This document shows, piece after piece, positions 1 to 6,510 of a stretch of 8,424 nucleotides of DNA. The position numbers and the translations under genes are program-made. Position 1 is the stretch's first letter, and every line of letters starts with the position of its first letter. Source of the DNA: Embleya sp040605455. Its GTDB lineage: Bacteria; Actinomycetota; Actinomycetes; Streptomycetales; Streptomycetaceae. Location: positions 1 through 8,424 of the forward strand of contig NZ_JBEXCV010000246.1 of the NCBI RefSeq assembly GCF_040605455.1, read 5' to 3'. The notes beneath the pieces were generated by a model. It had not been told where the DNA came from, ran no database searches, and saw only the letters and a list, made by a program, of their open reading frames with translations.

Positions 1-483
1 ACCTCGGTGCTGCGCGCCGCGGCGGCCCACGAGGGCACCGCGCTGGTGGAGATCTACCAGAACTGCAACATCTTCAACGACGGCGCGTTCGAGCAGCTCA
101 AGACGCCGGGCGTCCGGGACGACTTCCTGCTGCGGCTCGAACACGGTGCGCCGATGCGCTACGGGCCGGACGGCGCACGCACCGTGGTGCGCGATCCGGG
201 CGGCGGGCTGCGGCCGGGGGGTCCGGACGACCTCGCGGTGACGCACGACGCACGGATGATCGACCCGGTGCCCGCGTTCGCGCTGTCCCGGTTGCCGGAG
301 GCGGGCGGGCCCACCCCGATCGGGGTGTTCCGCAGCGTGCGGCGGCCCGCGTACGACCGCCTGGTGGTCGAGCAGGGCCGGCGGGCGCTCGCCGAGCGCG
401 GCCCGGGCAGCGTCGCCGACCTGCTCGGCGACGACGCCTGGACGGTGCCCGAGCCGCAGCCGGTCGGAGGTGGTCCCGCATGA
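1..483 (+). CDS. korB: 2-oxoacid:ferredoxin oxidoreductase, beta subunit (C-terminal part, 5' end outside window)
   Basis: This is the last 160 residues of a protein that begins before the window; the frame is open from base 1, and the GTG at base 7 is internal. The stretch VEIYQNCNIFNDGAFE (about residues 17-32 of the visible part) is typical of the C-terminal half of the KorB/PorB thiamine-diphosphate subunit. With KorA, this enzyme oxidatively decarboxylates a 2-oxoacid to acyl-CoA and CO2 and gives electrons to ferredoxin in the cytoplasm. Actinobacterial KorB is roughly 350 residues, so about half is seen; the TPP-binding part and the cysteines of the iron-sulfur site would lie upstream. 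Its TGA overlaps the ATG of the ferredoxin gene by 4 bp, which suggests translational coupling and that this ferredoxin is its partner. The substrate cannot be read from this fragment, so the Kor assignment is by resemblance; another 2-oxoacid specificity is possible. Confidence 0.85.
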   Translation, partial: TSVLRAAAAHEGTALVEIYQNCNIFNDGAFEQLKTPGVRDDFLLRLEHGAPMRYGPDGARTVVRDPGGGLRPGGPDDLAVTHDARMIDPVPAFALSRLPEAGGPTPIGVFRSVRRPAYDRLVVEQGRRALAERGPGSVADLLGDDAWTVPEPQPVGGGPA

Positions 484-785
484 CCTACGTCATCGGCGCG
501 AACTGCGTGGACGTCAAGGACCTTACCTGCGTGGCCGAATGCCCGGTCGACTGCATCTTCGAAGGCGACCGCATGCTCTACATCCATCCCGAACAATGCG
601 TGGACTGCGGCGCCTGCGAGCCGGTGTGCCCGGTCGAGGCCATCTACCACGTGGACGACCTGCCCACCGACTGGCTGTGGCACCTGGACGCGGCGACCGA
701 AGCGACCGCGGGTCGCGAGGACGTCGAGCCGGTGCCCGATCCGGCGGCCGTGGCCGCACTGCCGGCACGACCCACGACGGGGTGA
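480..785 (+). CDS. fdxA: 7Fe ferredoxin ([3Fe-4S][4Fe-4S]), FdxA type
   Basis: A 101-residue cytoplasmic electron carrier. The start MTYVIG and the cysteine layout match actinobacterial FdxA and Azotobacter ferredoxin I. By that pattern Cys9, Cys17 and Cys50 would hold the [3Fe-4S] cluster, and Cys21, Cys40, Cys43 and Cys46 the [4Fe-4S] cluster (CVDCGACEPVCP at 40-51). Cys25 is the extra non-ligand cysteine seen in this family. The tail after residue about 65 is acidic and Ala/Pro-rich and carries no cluster residues; it is a little shorter than the roughly 105-115 residues usual for FdxA. The ATG overlaps the upstream stop as ATGA, and GGAGG at 466-470 sits 9 bases before it. Its position right after korB makes it the likely electron acceptor of that oxidoreductase. 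It could also serve another redox enzyme outside the window, since no other gene here clearly needs a ferredoxin. Confidence 0.95.
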   Translation: MTYVIGANCVDVKDLTCVAECPVDCIFEGDRMLYIHPEQCVDCGACEPVCPVEAIYHVDDLPTDWLWHLDAATEATAGREDVEPVPDPAAVAALPARPTTG

Positions 786-791
786 CCCGCT

Positions 792-850
792 CAGGGCGTG
801 TCTTCGATCCCACGCCGAGCACCACGACGCGGGATCCAAGACACGCCCTG
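792..850. terminator. Long near-perfect hairpin after the ferredoxin gene; candidate terminator or MITE-like remnant
   Basis: The arms CAGGGCGTGTCTT (792-804) and AAGACACGCCCTG (838-850) are perfect reverse complements. After one C/C mismatch the stem continues for six more pairs (806-811 with 831-836), giving 19 of 20 paired positions around a 19-nt loop. It starts 7 bases after the ferredoxin stop, where a terminator would lie. There is no T-run on either side, which is common for actinobacterial terminators. From memory, GGGCGTGTCT-like ends also occur as terminal inverted repeats of Streptomyces insertion sequences, so a small mobile remnant is the alternative. Either way it probably limits read-through from korB-fdxA into hyuA. 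Confidence 0.55.
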
Positions 851-906
851 GTCCCCACCCACCGAGAAGACACTCCGGACACACCGAGAAGAAGAGGAGG
901 CCTGAC

Positions 907-3012
907 GTGACCGACTGGCGCCTTGCCGTAGACATCGGTGGCACCTTCACCGACGTGGTCCTGCTGGATGCCGACACCGGCCGCGTGGTGGTCGAGAAGA
1001 CGCTGACCACCCCGTCCGCCCCGCTCGGCGGGGTCCGGGCGGGCGTGACCTCCGCGCTGACCAAGGCCGGCATCACGCCGGCCGACATCACCCGGCCCAT
1101 CGTGCACGCGACCACGCTGATCACCAACGCCCTGATCGAGGGCAAGACCGGCCGAGCCGCGCTGGTGACCACCTCGGGCTTCGGTGACACGCTGGAGATC
1201 CGCAACGAGCACCGCTACGACATGTACGACCTCCAGATCGAGTTCCCGGCCCCGCCCATTCCGCGCGAGCTGGTCTTCGAGATCGACGAGCGCACCACCG
1301 CGACCGGCGAGGTCCGTACCGCACCGAGCGAAGCCGAACTCGACGAACTGGCGGCCCGGTTGGCCGCCGACGAGGTCGAGGCCGTCGCGGTGTGCCTGCT
1401 CAACTCGTACGCGAACGCGGCCAACGAGCGCGCGGTCGCCGAGGGGCTGGCCAAGCGGCTGTCCGTGCCGGTGTGCGCGTCGCACGAGGTGACCCCGCAG
1501 ATCCGCGAGTACCCGCGTATGGTCACCACCGCGTGCAACGCGGCCACGATGCCGGTGATCGGCCCCTATCTGGCGGAACTCCAGGCCTGGTTGACCGCCG
1601 AGGGCTTCGGCGCGTCGGTACTGATGATGCTCTCCAACGGCGGCGTGGTCTCCGCCGACGACGCCCGCCGGGTGCCGATCCGACTGGTCGAGTCCGGTCC
1701 GGCCGCCGGCGCCCTGGCCGGCGTCTGGTACGCCCGACGCCTGGGCGAGGAGCGGCTGTTCTGCTTCGACATGGGTGGCACCACGGCCAAGTCCTGCCTG
1801 ATCGAGGACTATCGGCCCGAGTTGACCAACGCGTTCGAGGTGGCCCGGGTCTACCGGTTCAAGAAGGGCTCGGGCTACCCGTGCTCGATCCCCTCGGTCG
1901 ACCTGGTCGAGATCGGCGCGGGCGGCGGCAGCCTGGCCCGGGTCGACGAGTTGGGTCTGCTCAAGGTCGGCCCGGACTCCGCGGGCGCCGACCCGGGCCC
2001 GGTCGGATACGCCCGCGGCGGCACGGTCCCGGCGACCACCGACGCGGACCTGGTCCTCGGCCTGCTCGACCCGCAGTACTTCCTCGGCGGCGAGATGCCG
2101 CTCGATCTGCCCGCCGCCCGGGCCGCGTTCGCCCCGCTGGCCGATCGGCTGGGCGCCGGCTCCGACGCGGACCACGTCGCGGTGGGCGTGTACGAGGTGA
2201 TCAACCAGAACATGGCCGCGTCCGCCCGGATGCACGCCGTGGAGCGTGGCATCGACCTGCGCGGCGTCGCGCTGATCGCCTTCGGCGGCGCCGGCCCGGT
2301 GCACGCGTGCGGCGTGGCCGCGCTCCTGGAGGCGCCCCGGGTGATCTTCCCGGTCAACGCGAGCGTGTTGTCCGCGTTCGGCACCCTGGTCAGCCCGGTC
2401 CGCATCGACCTGGCCCGGAGCATGGTCCGCACGCTGGACGAGAGCGTGTCCGCGGACCGGGACACGCTGCTCGCGGACATGCGGCAGGAGGCGCGCCGGG
2501 TGCTCGCCGCCGCCGGTGCGCAGGCGGACGACGTGAGCTTCCGCTACGGCCTGGACGCCCGCTACGAGGGCCAGGGCAACGAAATCACCCTGTGGGTCGG
2601 CGAGGGCGACGCGTGGCCCACCTCGCTCGCCGACACCGTCGAGCAGTTCCACACCGAGTACCAGAAGATCTACGGCCTGCGGATCCCCGACGTCGGCGTC
2701 GAGGTGGTCACCTGGCGGGTCGCCGCGTGGTCGGACGCACCCGGCTTCGAGGTGCCCACCGTGCCGGTCGGCACCGGCAGTCCCACCCCGAACCGGTATC
2801 GCGCGGCCCGCTTCCGACTCGGCACACCCGCCGTCGACGTGCCGGTGTACCGCCGCGCCGAACTCGGCGCCGGCCACCGCTTCCTCGGCCCGGCCCTGGT
2901 CGAGGAGCGCGAGACCACGTCGGTCATCCCGGACGGCTGGTCCTGTGAGGTCGCACCCGACGGCTCGATCATCGCCACCGCAACCACGGCCTCCGAGGAG
3001 GGATCCGCGTGA
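907..3012 (+). CDS. hyuA: Hydantoinase/oxoprolinase subunit A (HyuA; ketone carboxylase beta-type ATPase subunit)
   Basis: A 701-residue protein of full family length. It is the ATP-using subunit of the N-methylhydantoinase/5-oxoprolinase/acetone carboxylase superfamily, which phosphorylates a carbonyl or carboxyl group for ring opening or carboxylation. Visible motifs: N-terminal phosphate-binding DIGGTFTD (9-16), HATTLITNAL (67-76), SNGGV (243-247), ESGPAAG (262-268), the second nucleotide-binding motif FDMGGTTAK (287-295), EIGAGGGS (335-342) and FGGAGPVHA (459-467). Expected domains are Hydant_A_N at about 5-180, the actin-like hydantoinase A domain at about 200-495, and a C-terminal domain at about 505-690. 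There is no signal peptide or membrane segment, so it should be cytoplasmic. The GTG start is supported by GAAGAGGAGG at 891-900, six bases upstream. It overlaps hyuB by GTGA (3009-3012), as expected for subunits of one complex. Substrate is undetermined: hydantoin, lactam, oxoproline or ketone all remain possible. Confidence 0.92.
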   Translation: MTDWRLAVDIGGTFTDVVLLDADTGRVVVEKTLTTPSAPLGGVRAGVTSALTKAGITPADITRPIVHATTLITNALIEGKTGRAALVTTSGFGDTLEIRNEHRYDMYDLQIEFPAPPIPRELVFEIDERTTATGEVRTAPSEAELDELAARLAADEVEAVAVCLLNSYANAANERAVAEGLAKRLSVPVCASHEVTPQIREYPRMVTTACNAATMPVIGPYLAELQAWLTAEGFGASVLMMLSNGGVVSADDARRVPIRLVESGPAAGALAGVWYARRLGEERLFCFDMGGTTAKSCLIEDYRPELTNAFEVARVYRFKKGSGYPCSIPSVDLVEIGAGGGSLARVDELGLLKVGPDSAGADPGPVGYARGGTVPATTDADLVLGLLDPQYFLGGEMPLDLPAARAAFAPLADRLGAGSDADHVAVGVYEVINQNMAASARMHAVERGIDLRGVALIAFGGAGPVHACGVAALLEAPRVIFPVNASVLSAFGTLVSPVRIDLARSMVRTLDESVSADRDTLLADMRQEARRVLAAAGAQADDVSFRYGLDARYEGQGNEITLWVGEGDAWPTSLADTVEQFHTEYQKIYGLRIPDVGVEVVTWRVAAWSDAPGFEVPTVPVGTGSPTPNRYRAARFRLGTPAVDVPVYRRAELGAGHRFLGPALVEERETTSVIPDGWSCEVAPDGSIIATATTASEEGSA

Positions 3013-4598
3013 CCCGCACCTTCGACGCGATCGAGCTGGAAGTCCTGTGGGGCTCCCTCGTCGCCACCGTCAACGAGCAGGCCAAGGCCCTCCAGCGGGC
3101 CGCGTTCAGTCCGATCGTGCGCGAGGCCGGCGACTTGGCGAACGCGCTGTTCGACCGGCGCGGCCGGATGGTCGCCCAGGCCGTGACCGGTACGCCGGGC
3201 CACATCAACTCGCTCGCCATCGCGTGTCGCAACATCCTGGACCGGCATCCGGTCGACTCGCTGGCCCCCGGCGACGTCCTGGTCACCAACGACCCGTACC
3301 AGACCGCCGGCCAACTCCTGGACGTCACCGTCCTGGTGCCGGTCTGGCGCGGCGGGCGGGTGATCGCGTTCTTCGGCTCGACCATCCACCACACCGACGT
3401 CGGCGGCTACGGCATCGGCGCGGGTGCGCGGGACGTGTTCGAGGAGGGCCTGTGGATCCCGATCAGCAAGCTCATGATCGGTGGCGAACGCAATGAGCCG
3501 GTCTGGGACTTCGTGCTGGCCAACGTCCGCCAACCCACCCACATGGCCGGTGACCTGCACGCCCAGATGGCCTCCGGCGAGGTGGGCGCGGCGCGGCTGA
3601 AGACGCTGCTGGACGCGTACGCGCTGGAGGACATCGAGGATCTCGGCGACGAGGTGATCCGCCGCTCCGAGGAGGCCACCCGGCGGGCCATCCGGGCGCT
3701 GCCCGGCGGCACCTACGAGGCCGCGTCGATCCTCGACCTCGCGGACGGCTCGGAGATCACCATCAAGGTCGCGGTCACCATCGACCCCGACGCGGGCGAG
3801 ATCCTGGTCGACTACGCCGGTTCGTCCGGCGCGAGTCCGTTCGGGATCAACGTGGTCAAGAACTACACGCACGCCTACACCACCTTCACCCTGCGCAGCC
3901 TGCTCAACCCGGACGTGCCCAACAACGCCGGCTCGCTGGCGCCGATCCGGGTCGAGGCGCCGCTGGGCAGCATCGTCAACGCGGTGTCCCCGTCGCCGTG
4001 CACGGCGCGGCACGTGGTCGGCATGTTCCTGCCGATGCCGCTGCTGAACGCAATGTCGCAGGCGTTGCCGGAGGCGGTGATGGCCGAGGGTTCGGCGGCG
4101 GTGTGGACCATGCAGGTGAGCGGGCACGACGCGGAGGGCAATCCGTTCATCACCGCGATGTTCACCTACGCGGGCGGCGTCGGCGCGCGGGCCGGCAAGC
4201 CGGGCCTGTCCACCACGTCCTACCCGACCGGGGTGTCGGCCGTGCCGCTGGAGGTGGTCGAGGCGTCCGCGCCGATCCGCTTCCTGCGCAAGGAACTTCG
4301 GCGCGGCTCGGGTGGCGCGGGCGCGCAGGAGGGCGGGATGGGCCAGACCATCGAGTTCACCGTCGACTCGCCCTCGCCGTGGGTGCTCAACGCGGTGGCC
4401 AGCCGACTCGCGCGCGGCCCGCGCGGGATCTTCGGCGGCGGCGAGGGCGCGACGGGACGCTTCCTGGTCAACGGCGAACCGGTGCGCACGCAGGCGCGGA
4501 TCACCCTGCAACCGGGCGACGTGGTGCGGCTGGAGCTGCCGGGCGGGGGCGGGTACGGTACGCCGGCCGCGGAGGCCGCAGGGACGGTCGCGGGCTGA
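3009..4598 (+). CDS. hyuB: Hydantoinase/oxoprolinase subunit B (HyuB; ketone carboxylase alpha-type subunit)
   Basis: A 529-residue protein, normal for bacterial HyuB. It is the catalytic partner of HyuA, which would use the intermediate activated by HyuA to open a ring or form a C-C bond with CO2. The N-terminal FDAIELEVLWGSL, VTNDPY (92-97), HHTDVGG (127-133), the Gly-rich GGAGAQEGGMGQ near residue 440 and PGGGGYG near the C-terminus identify the family. The start GTG overlaps the hyuA stop, and GAGGAGGGA (2995-3003) precedes it. One residue is odd: where the family usually has GxH-x2-D after NDPY/W, this protein reads G101-Q102-L-L-D105. Acetone carboxylase, as I recall, uses the matching His, Asp and a His 25 residues after the first to hold Mn. 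Here Asp105 and His127 keep that spacing but the first ligand is Gln (CAA). No third small gene like the acetone carboxylase gamma subunit follows, so a two-subunit hydantoinase-like enzyme is at least as likely as a ketone carboxylase. Confidence 0.92.
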   Translation: MTRTFDAIELEVLWGSLVATVNEQAKALQRAAFSPIVREAGDLANALFDRRGRMVAQAVTGTPGHINSLAIACRNILDRHPVDSLAPGDVLVTNDPYQTAGQLLDVTVLVPVWRGGRVIAFFGSTIHHTDVGGYGIGAGARDVFEEGLWIPISKLMIGGERNEPVWDFVLANVRQPTHMAGDLHAQMASGEVGAARLKTLLDAYALEDIEDLGDEVIRRSEEATRRAIRALPGGTYEAASILDLADGSEITIKVAVTIDPDAGEILVDYAGSSGASPFGINVVKNYTHAYTTFTLRSLLNPDVPNNAGSLAPIRVEAPLGSIVNAVSPSPCTARHVVGMFLPMPLLNAMSQALPEAVMAEGSAAVWTMQVSGHDAEGNPFITAMFTYAGGVGARAGKPGLSTTSYPTGVSAVPLEVVEASAPIRFLRKELRRGSGGAGAQEGGMGQTIEFTVDSPSPWVLNAVASRLARGPRGIFGGGEGATGRFLVNGEPVRTQARITLQPGDVVRLELPGGGGYGTPAAEAAGTVAG

Positions 4599-4710
4599 TC
4601 GAGCCTCGCGGCGTGTAACCCGGCGGTCGGCCGGCGGTCCGTGAACGTGAGTCGCCGGGGGTCGTGGGTCGACCGGCGGTTCATGGCTCCCGGCCGGCCG
4701 GTGAACCCGC

Positions 4711-4778
4711 CCGCAGGTGAGCGTGTGAAGTCGCCTGCGGACGGGCCGGCCCGCACAAGCACTCGGGGGCCGCAGGCG
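4711..4778 (+). promoter_or_regulatory. Two mutually exclusive stems sharing one strand; attenuator-like, function unproven
   Basis: CCGCAGGTGA (4711-4720) pairs with TCGCCTGCGG (4731-4740) over ten positions including one G-T wobble, with a 10-nt loop. The same CGCCTGCGG (4732-4740) is also perfectly complementary over nine bases to CCGCAGGCG (4770-4778). The central strand can therefore pair upstream or downstream but not both. This is the geometry of an attenuator or of a processed leader between hyuB and the ligase gene. In DNA this rich in G and C, chance stems of this size are not rare, and I see no leader peptide or known riboswitch core. Confidence 0.35.
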
Positions 4779-4841
4779 TCGGGCTCGCACGAGCGCTCGC
4801 TCACCGGCCGACCGCGCGGGGGGTCTTCGGCGGGTGGGCTC

Positions 4842-4863
4842 CCGGCCCACCGCGGTGGGCCGG
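4842..4863. repeat. 22-bp perfect palindrome
   Basis: A perfect 22-bp palindrome centred between 4852 and 4853, with half-site CCGGCCCACCG. An overlapping shorter stem, GGTGGGC (4833-4839) with GCCCACC (4845-4851), competes with it. It lies about 120 bp before the ligase start. It could be a binding site for a dimeric regulator or part of a terminator for the hyuAB transcript. There is no T-run, and the extreme GC content lowers its significance. Confidence 0.5.
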
Positions 4864-4970
4864 CCCGTGCGGGCTCGGCCGTGTCAGGGCCGCCTGTGCG
4901 GGGGCATCCTGTGATTCTTGGTTGTGTCCGGCTCGTTGCCTGTTCCGTTCCATCCCCCGGTCGATGTCCT

Positions 4971-4975
4971 GGAGG
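4971..4975 (+). promoter_or_regulatory. Ribosome-binding site that fixes the CoA-ligase start
   Basis: GGAGG is followed by TCGAC and then the ATG at 4981, an ideal 5-base spacing. It decides for that ATG over the in-frame TTG at 4918, whose extra 21 residues (Val/Pro-rich) do not look like part of an acyl-CoA synthetase. Confidence 0.85.
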
Positions 4976-4980
4976 TCGAC

Positions 4981-6510
4981 ATGACGTCCGTCCCGCCCAC
5001 CTTCGCGGCGCGCTGGTCCGACACGGTGGCGGCCCACCCGCACGCGCCGTTCCTGATCTGGGAGGCGCCCGACGGGAACGTGACCCGCTGGACCTACGCC
5101 GAGTTCGACGGCCTCGTCGCCCGCGTGGCCGGCGGGTTGCTCGCACGCGGCGTCGGGCCCGGCGACCGGGTCGGCATCGCGCTGCGCAACTGCCCGGCGT
5201 ACGTCGCGCTGTGGCTCGCCCTGACCCGCCTCGGCGCGGCGATGGTGTGTTCCGACCCCTCCGCGCGCACCCCGGAACTGGGCGCGCACCTGCGCCGGAC
5301 CGGCGCTCGACTCGGCTTCTGCGCGCCCGAACGGGCCGCCGACTATCGAGCCGCGGCGGGCGGGACCGGCACGACCGTGGTCGAGGTCGCGGAGGACGAC
5401 ACCGACCTGGCGATCCTGCTCGGTCACCCCACGCCCGCCGGTGCCGGGCCGCCCGGTCCCGCCGATCCGGCCGGGTTGATGTTCACGTCGGGCACCACCG
5501 CCGAGCCGAAGTGCGTGATGGTCACCCAGGCCAACTACGCCTTCGCCGGCGCCGTGATGGCGGCCGCCGCCGAACTCGGTCCGACGGACCGGCAGTTCGT
5601 GGTGCTACCGATGTTCCACGCGAACGCGCAGTACTACTCGTTCGCCGCCGCGATCACGGTCGGCGCGAGTGTCGTACTGCTCCCGACGTTCTCCGCGAGC
5701 CGCTTCGTGGCGCAGGCCGCCCGACACGAGGTCACCCACGTGAGCCTGTTCGCCGCACCGATTCGGATGATCCTGGCCCGCACCGCCGGCCGACACGCGC
5801 CGCCTGGACTGCGGGTGCGGCACTGCTGGTACGCGCAGAACGTCACCGACGACCAGTACGAGCGGTTCGCCGCCCTGCTCGGCGGTTGTCGGCCGCGCCA
5901 GTTGTACGGGATGACCGAGACCATCCCGGCGGTTCTGAGCAATCCCGCCGGCGCGCCGGTCCCGGGATCGATGGGCCGGCCGACCCCCGGCTGTGTCGTG
6001 GCCGTGCACGACGCGGCGACCGGCGAGCCGGCGACGGACGGTGAGATCGTGGTCGGCGGCGAACCCGGGGTGAGCCTGTTCGCGGGCTACCTCGACGACC
6101 CGGCCGCGACCGCCGCCGCCTATCGGGACGGCTGGTTCGTCACCGGCGACCGCGCCCGGGTGGACCGGGACGGCCACTTCCACTTCGCCGGGCGGCGCGG
6201 CGACGTGCTCAAGGTCGCCGGCGAGAACGTCTCGGTCGTGGAGATCGAGGCGGTCCTGGCCGAGCATCCGGCGGTGCTGGAGGCGGCGGTGGTCGGTGCG
6301 CCGGACGACGTGCGCGACGAGGTGCCGGTGGCATTCGTGGTGGCGGTGCCCGAGGCCGGCCCGACCGCGCTCGACGACCTCGCCGACTGGTGCGCCGAGC
6401 GGCTCGCCAAATCCAAGCGGCCGGTGCGCTTCGAGCGGGTGGCCGAGTTGCCGCGGACCTCCGTCGGCAAGATCCGTAAGTTCCTGCTGACCGAGAGGAC
6501 CGCACCGTGA
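4981..6510 (+). CDS. AMP-forming acyl-CoA synthetase (ANL superfamily acid-CoA ligase)
   Basis: A 509-residue cytoplasmic enzyme, typical length for the ANL superfamily. It activates a carboxylic acid with ATP to an acyl-adenylate and then forms the CoA thioester. Motifs in order: the P-loop TSGTTAEPK (169-177), LPMFHANAQ (209-217), YGMTE (309-313), WFVTGD (385-390), the hinge region GRRGDVLKVAGENVS (404-418) followed by EIE, and the C-terminal PRTSVGKIRK (491-500), where Lys497 is the expected adenylation lysine. All key residues are intact. It resembles CaiC/FadD-like ligases more than acetyl-CoA synthetase, but the acid cannot be predicted. The start is fixed by GGAGG at 4971-4975. The stop overlaps the next gene's GTG by 4 bp. 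Being downstream of hyuAB, it may activate the acid released or formed by that enzyme, as benzoylacetate-CoA ligase follows acetophenone carboxylase in some denitrifiers; this is analogy, not proof. Confidence 0.93.
   Translation: MTSVPPTFAARWSDTVAAHPHAPFLIWEAPDGNVTRWTYAEFDGLVARVAGGLLARGVGPGDRVGIALRNCPAYVALWLALTRLGAAMVCSDPSARTPELGAHLRRTGARLGFCAPERAADYRAAAGGTGTTVVEVAEDDTDLAILLGHPTPAGAGPPGPADPAGLMFTSGTTAEPKCVMVTQANYAFAGAVMAAAAELGPTDRQFVVLPMFHANAQYYSFAAAITVGASVVLLPTFSASRFVAQAARHEVTHVSLFAAPIRMILARTAGRHAPPGLRVRHCWYAQNVTDDQYERFAALLGGCRPRQLYGMTETIPAVLSNPAGAPVPGSMGRPTPGCVVAVHDAATGEPATDGEIVVGGEPGVSLFAGYLDDPAATAAAYRDGWFVTGDRARVDRDGHFHFAGRRGDVLKVAGENVSVVEIEAVLAEHPAVLEAAVVGAPDDVRDEVPVAFVVAVPEAGPTALDDLADWCAERLAKSKRPVRFERVAELPRTSVGKIRKFLLTERTAP

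Larger units (their letters stand above)
4599..4980. other. 382-bp non-coding gap between hyuB and the CoA-ligase gene, rich in dyad symmetry
   Basis: Frames that stay open here are continuations of shadow frames and have no recognisable protein. The ligase frame could be extended to a TTG at 4918, but a strong ribosome site places the start at 4981. The interval holds several palindromes: CCGGCCGGCCGG at about 4690, CGGGCCGGCCCG at 4742, CGAGCGCTCG at 4790 and a larger one at 4842, plus a nested hairpin pair at 4711-4778. The final 75 bases are noticeably less GC-rich and T-rich, as expected for a promoter and leader of the ligase-RraA pair. I cannot identify convincing -35 and -10 boxes there. 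No T-tract terminator follows hyuB. Confidence 0.7.

Noticed and set aside
523..2877. Very long minus-strand open frame opposite fdxA and hyuA
   Set aside because: It is antisense to two well-recognised proteins, has His/Arg/Gly/Asp-rich low-complexity content and no domain. Such frames are expected in high-GC coding DNA.
2670..4850. Long minus-strand open frame opposite the end of hyuA and all of hyuB
   Set aside because: Arg/His-rich product without motifs, antisense to clear HyuA/HyuB sequence.
4918..4980. Upstream TTG start for the CoA ligase, adding 21 residues
   Set aside because: GGAGG lies 5 bases before the ATG at 4981, and the added Val/Pro-rich residues do not fit the family.
4641..6044. 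Plus-strand open frame covering the hyuB-ligase gap and part of the ligase
   Set aside because: Its product becomes Arg-rich shadow sequence where it overlaps the ligase, which has intact motifs in another frame, and it has no convincing ribosome site.
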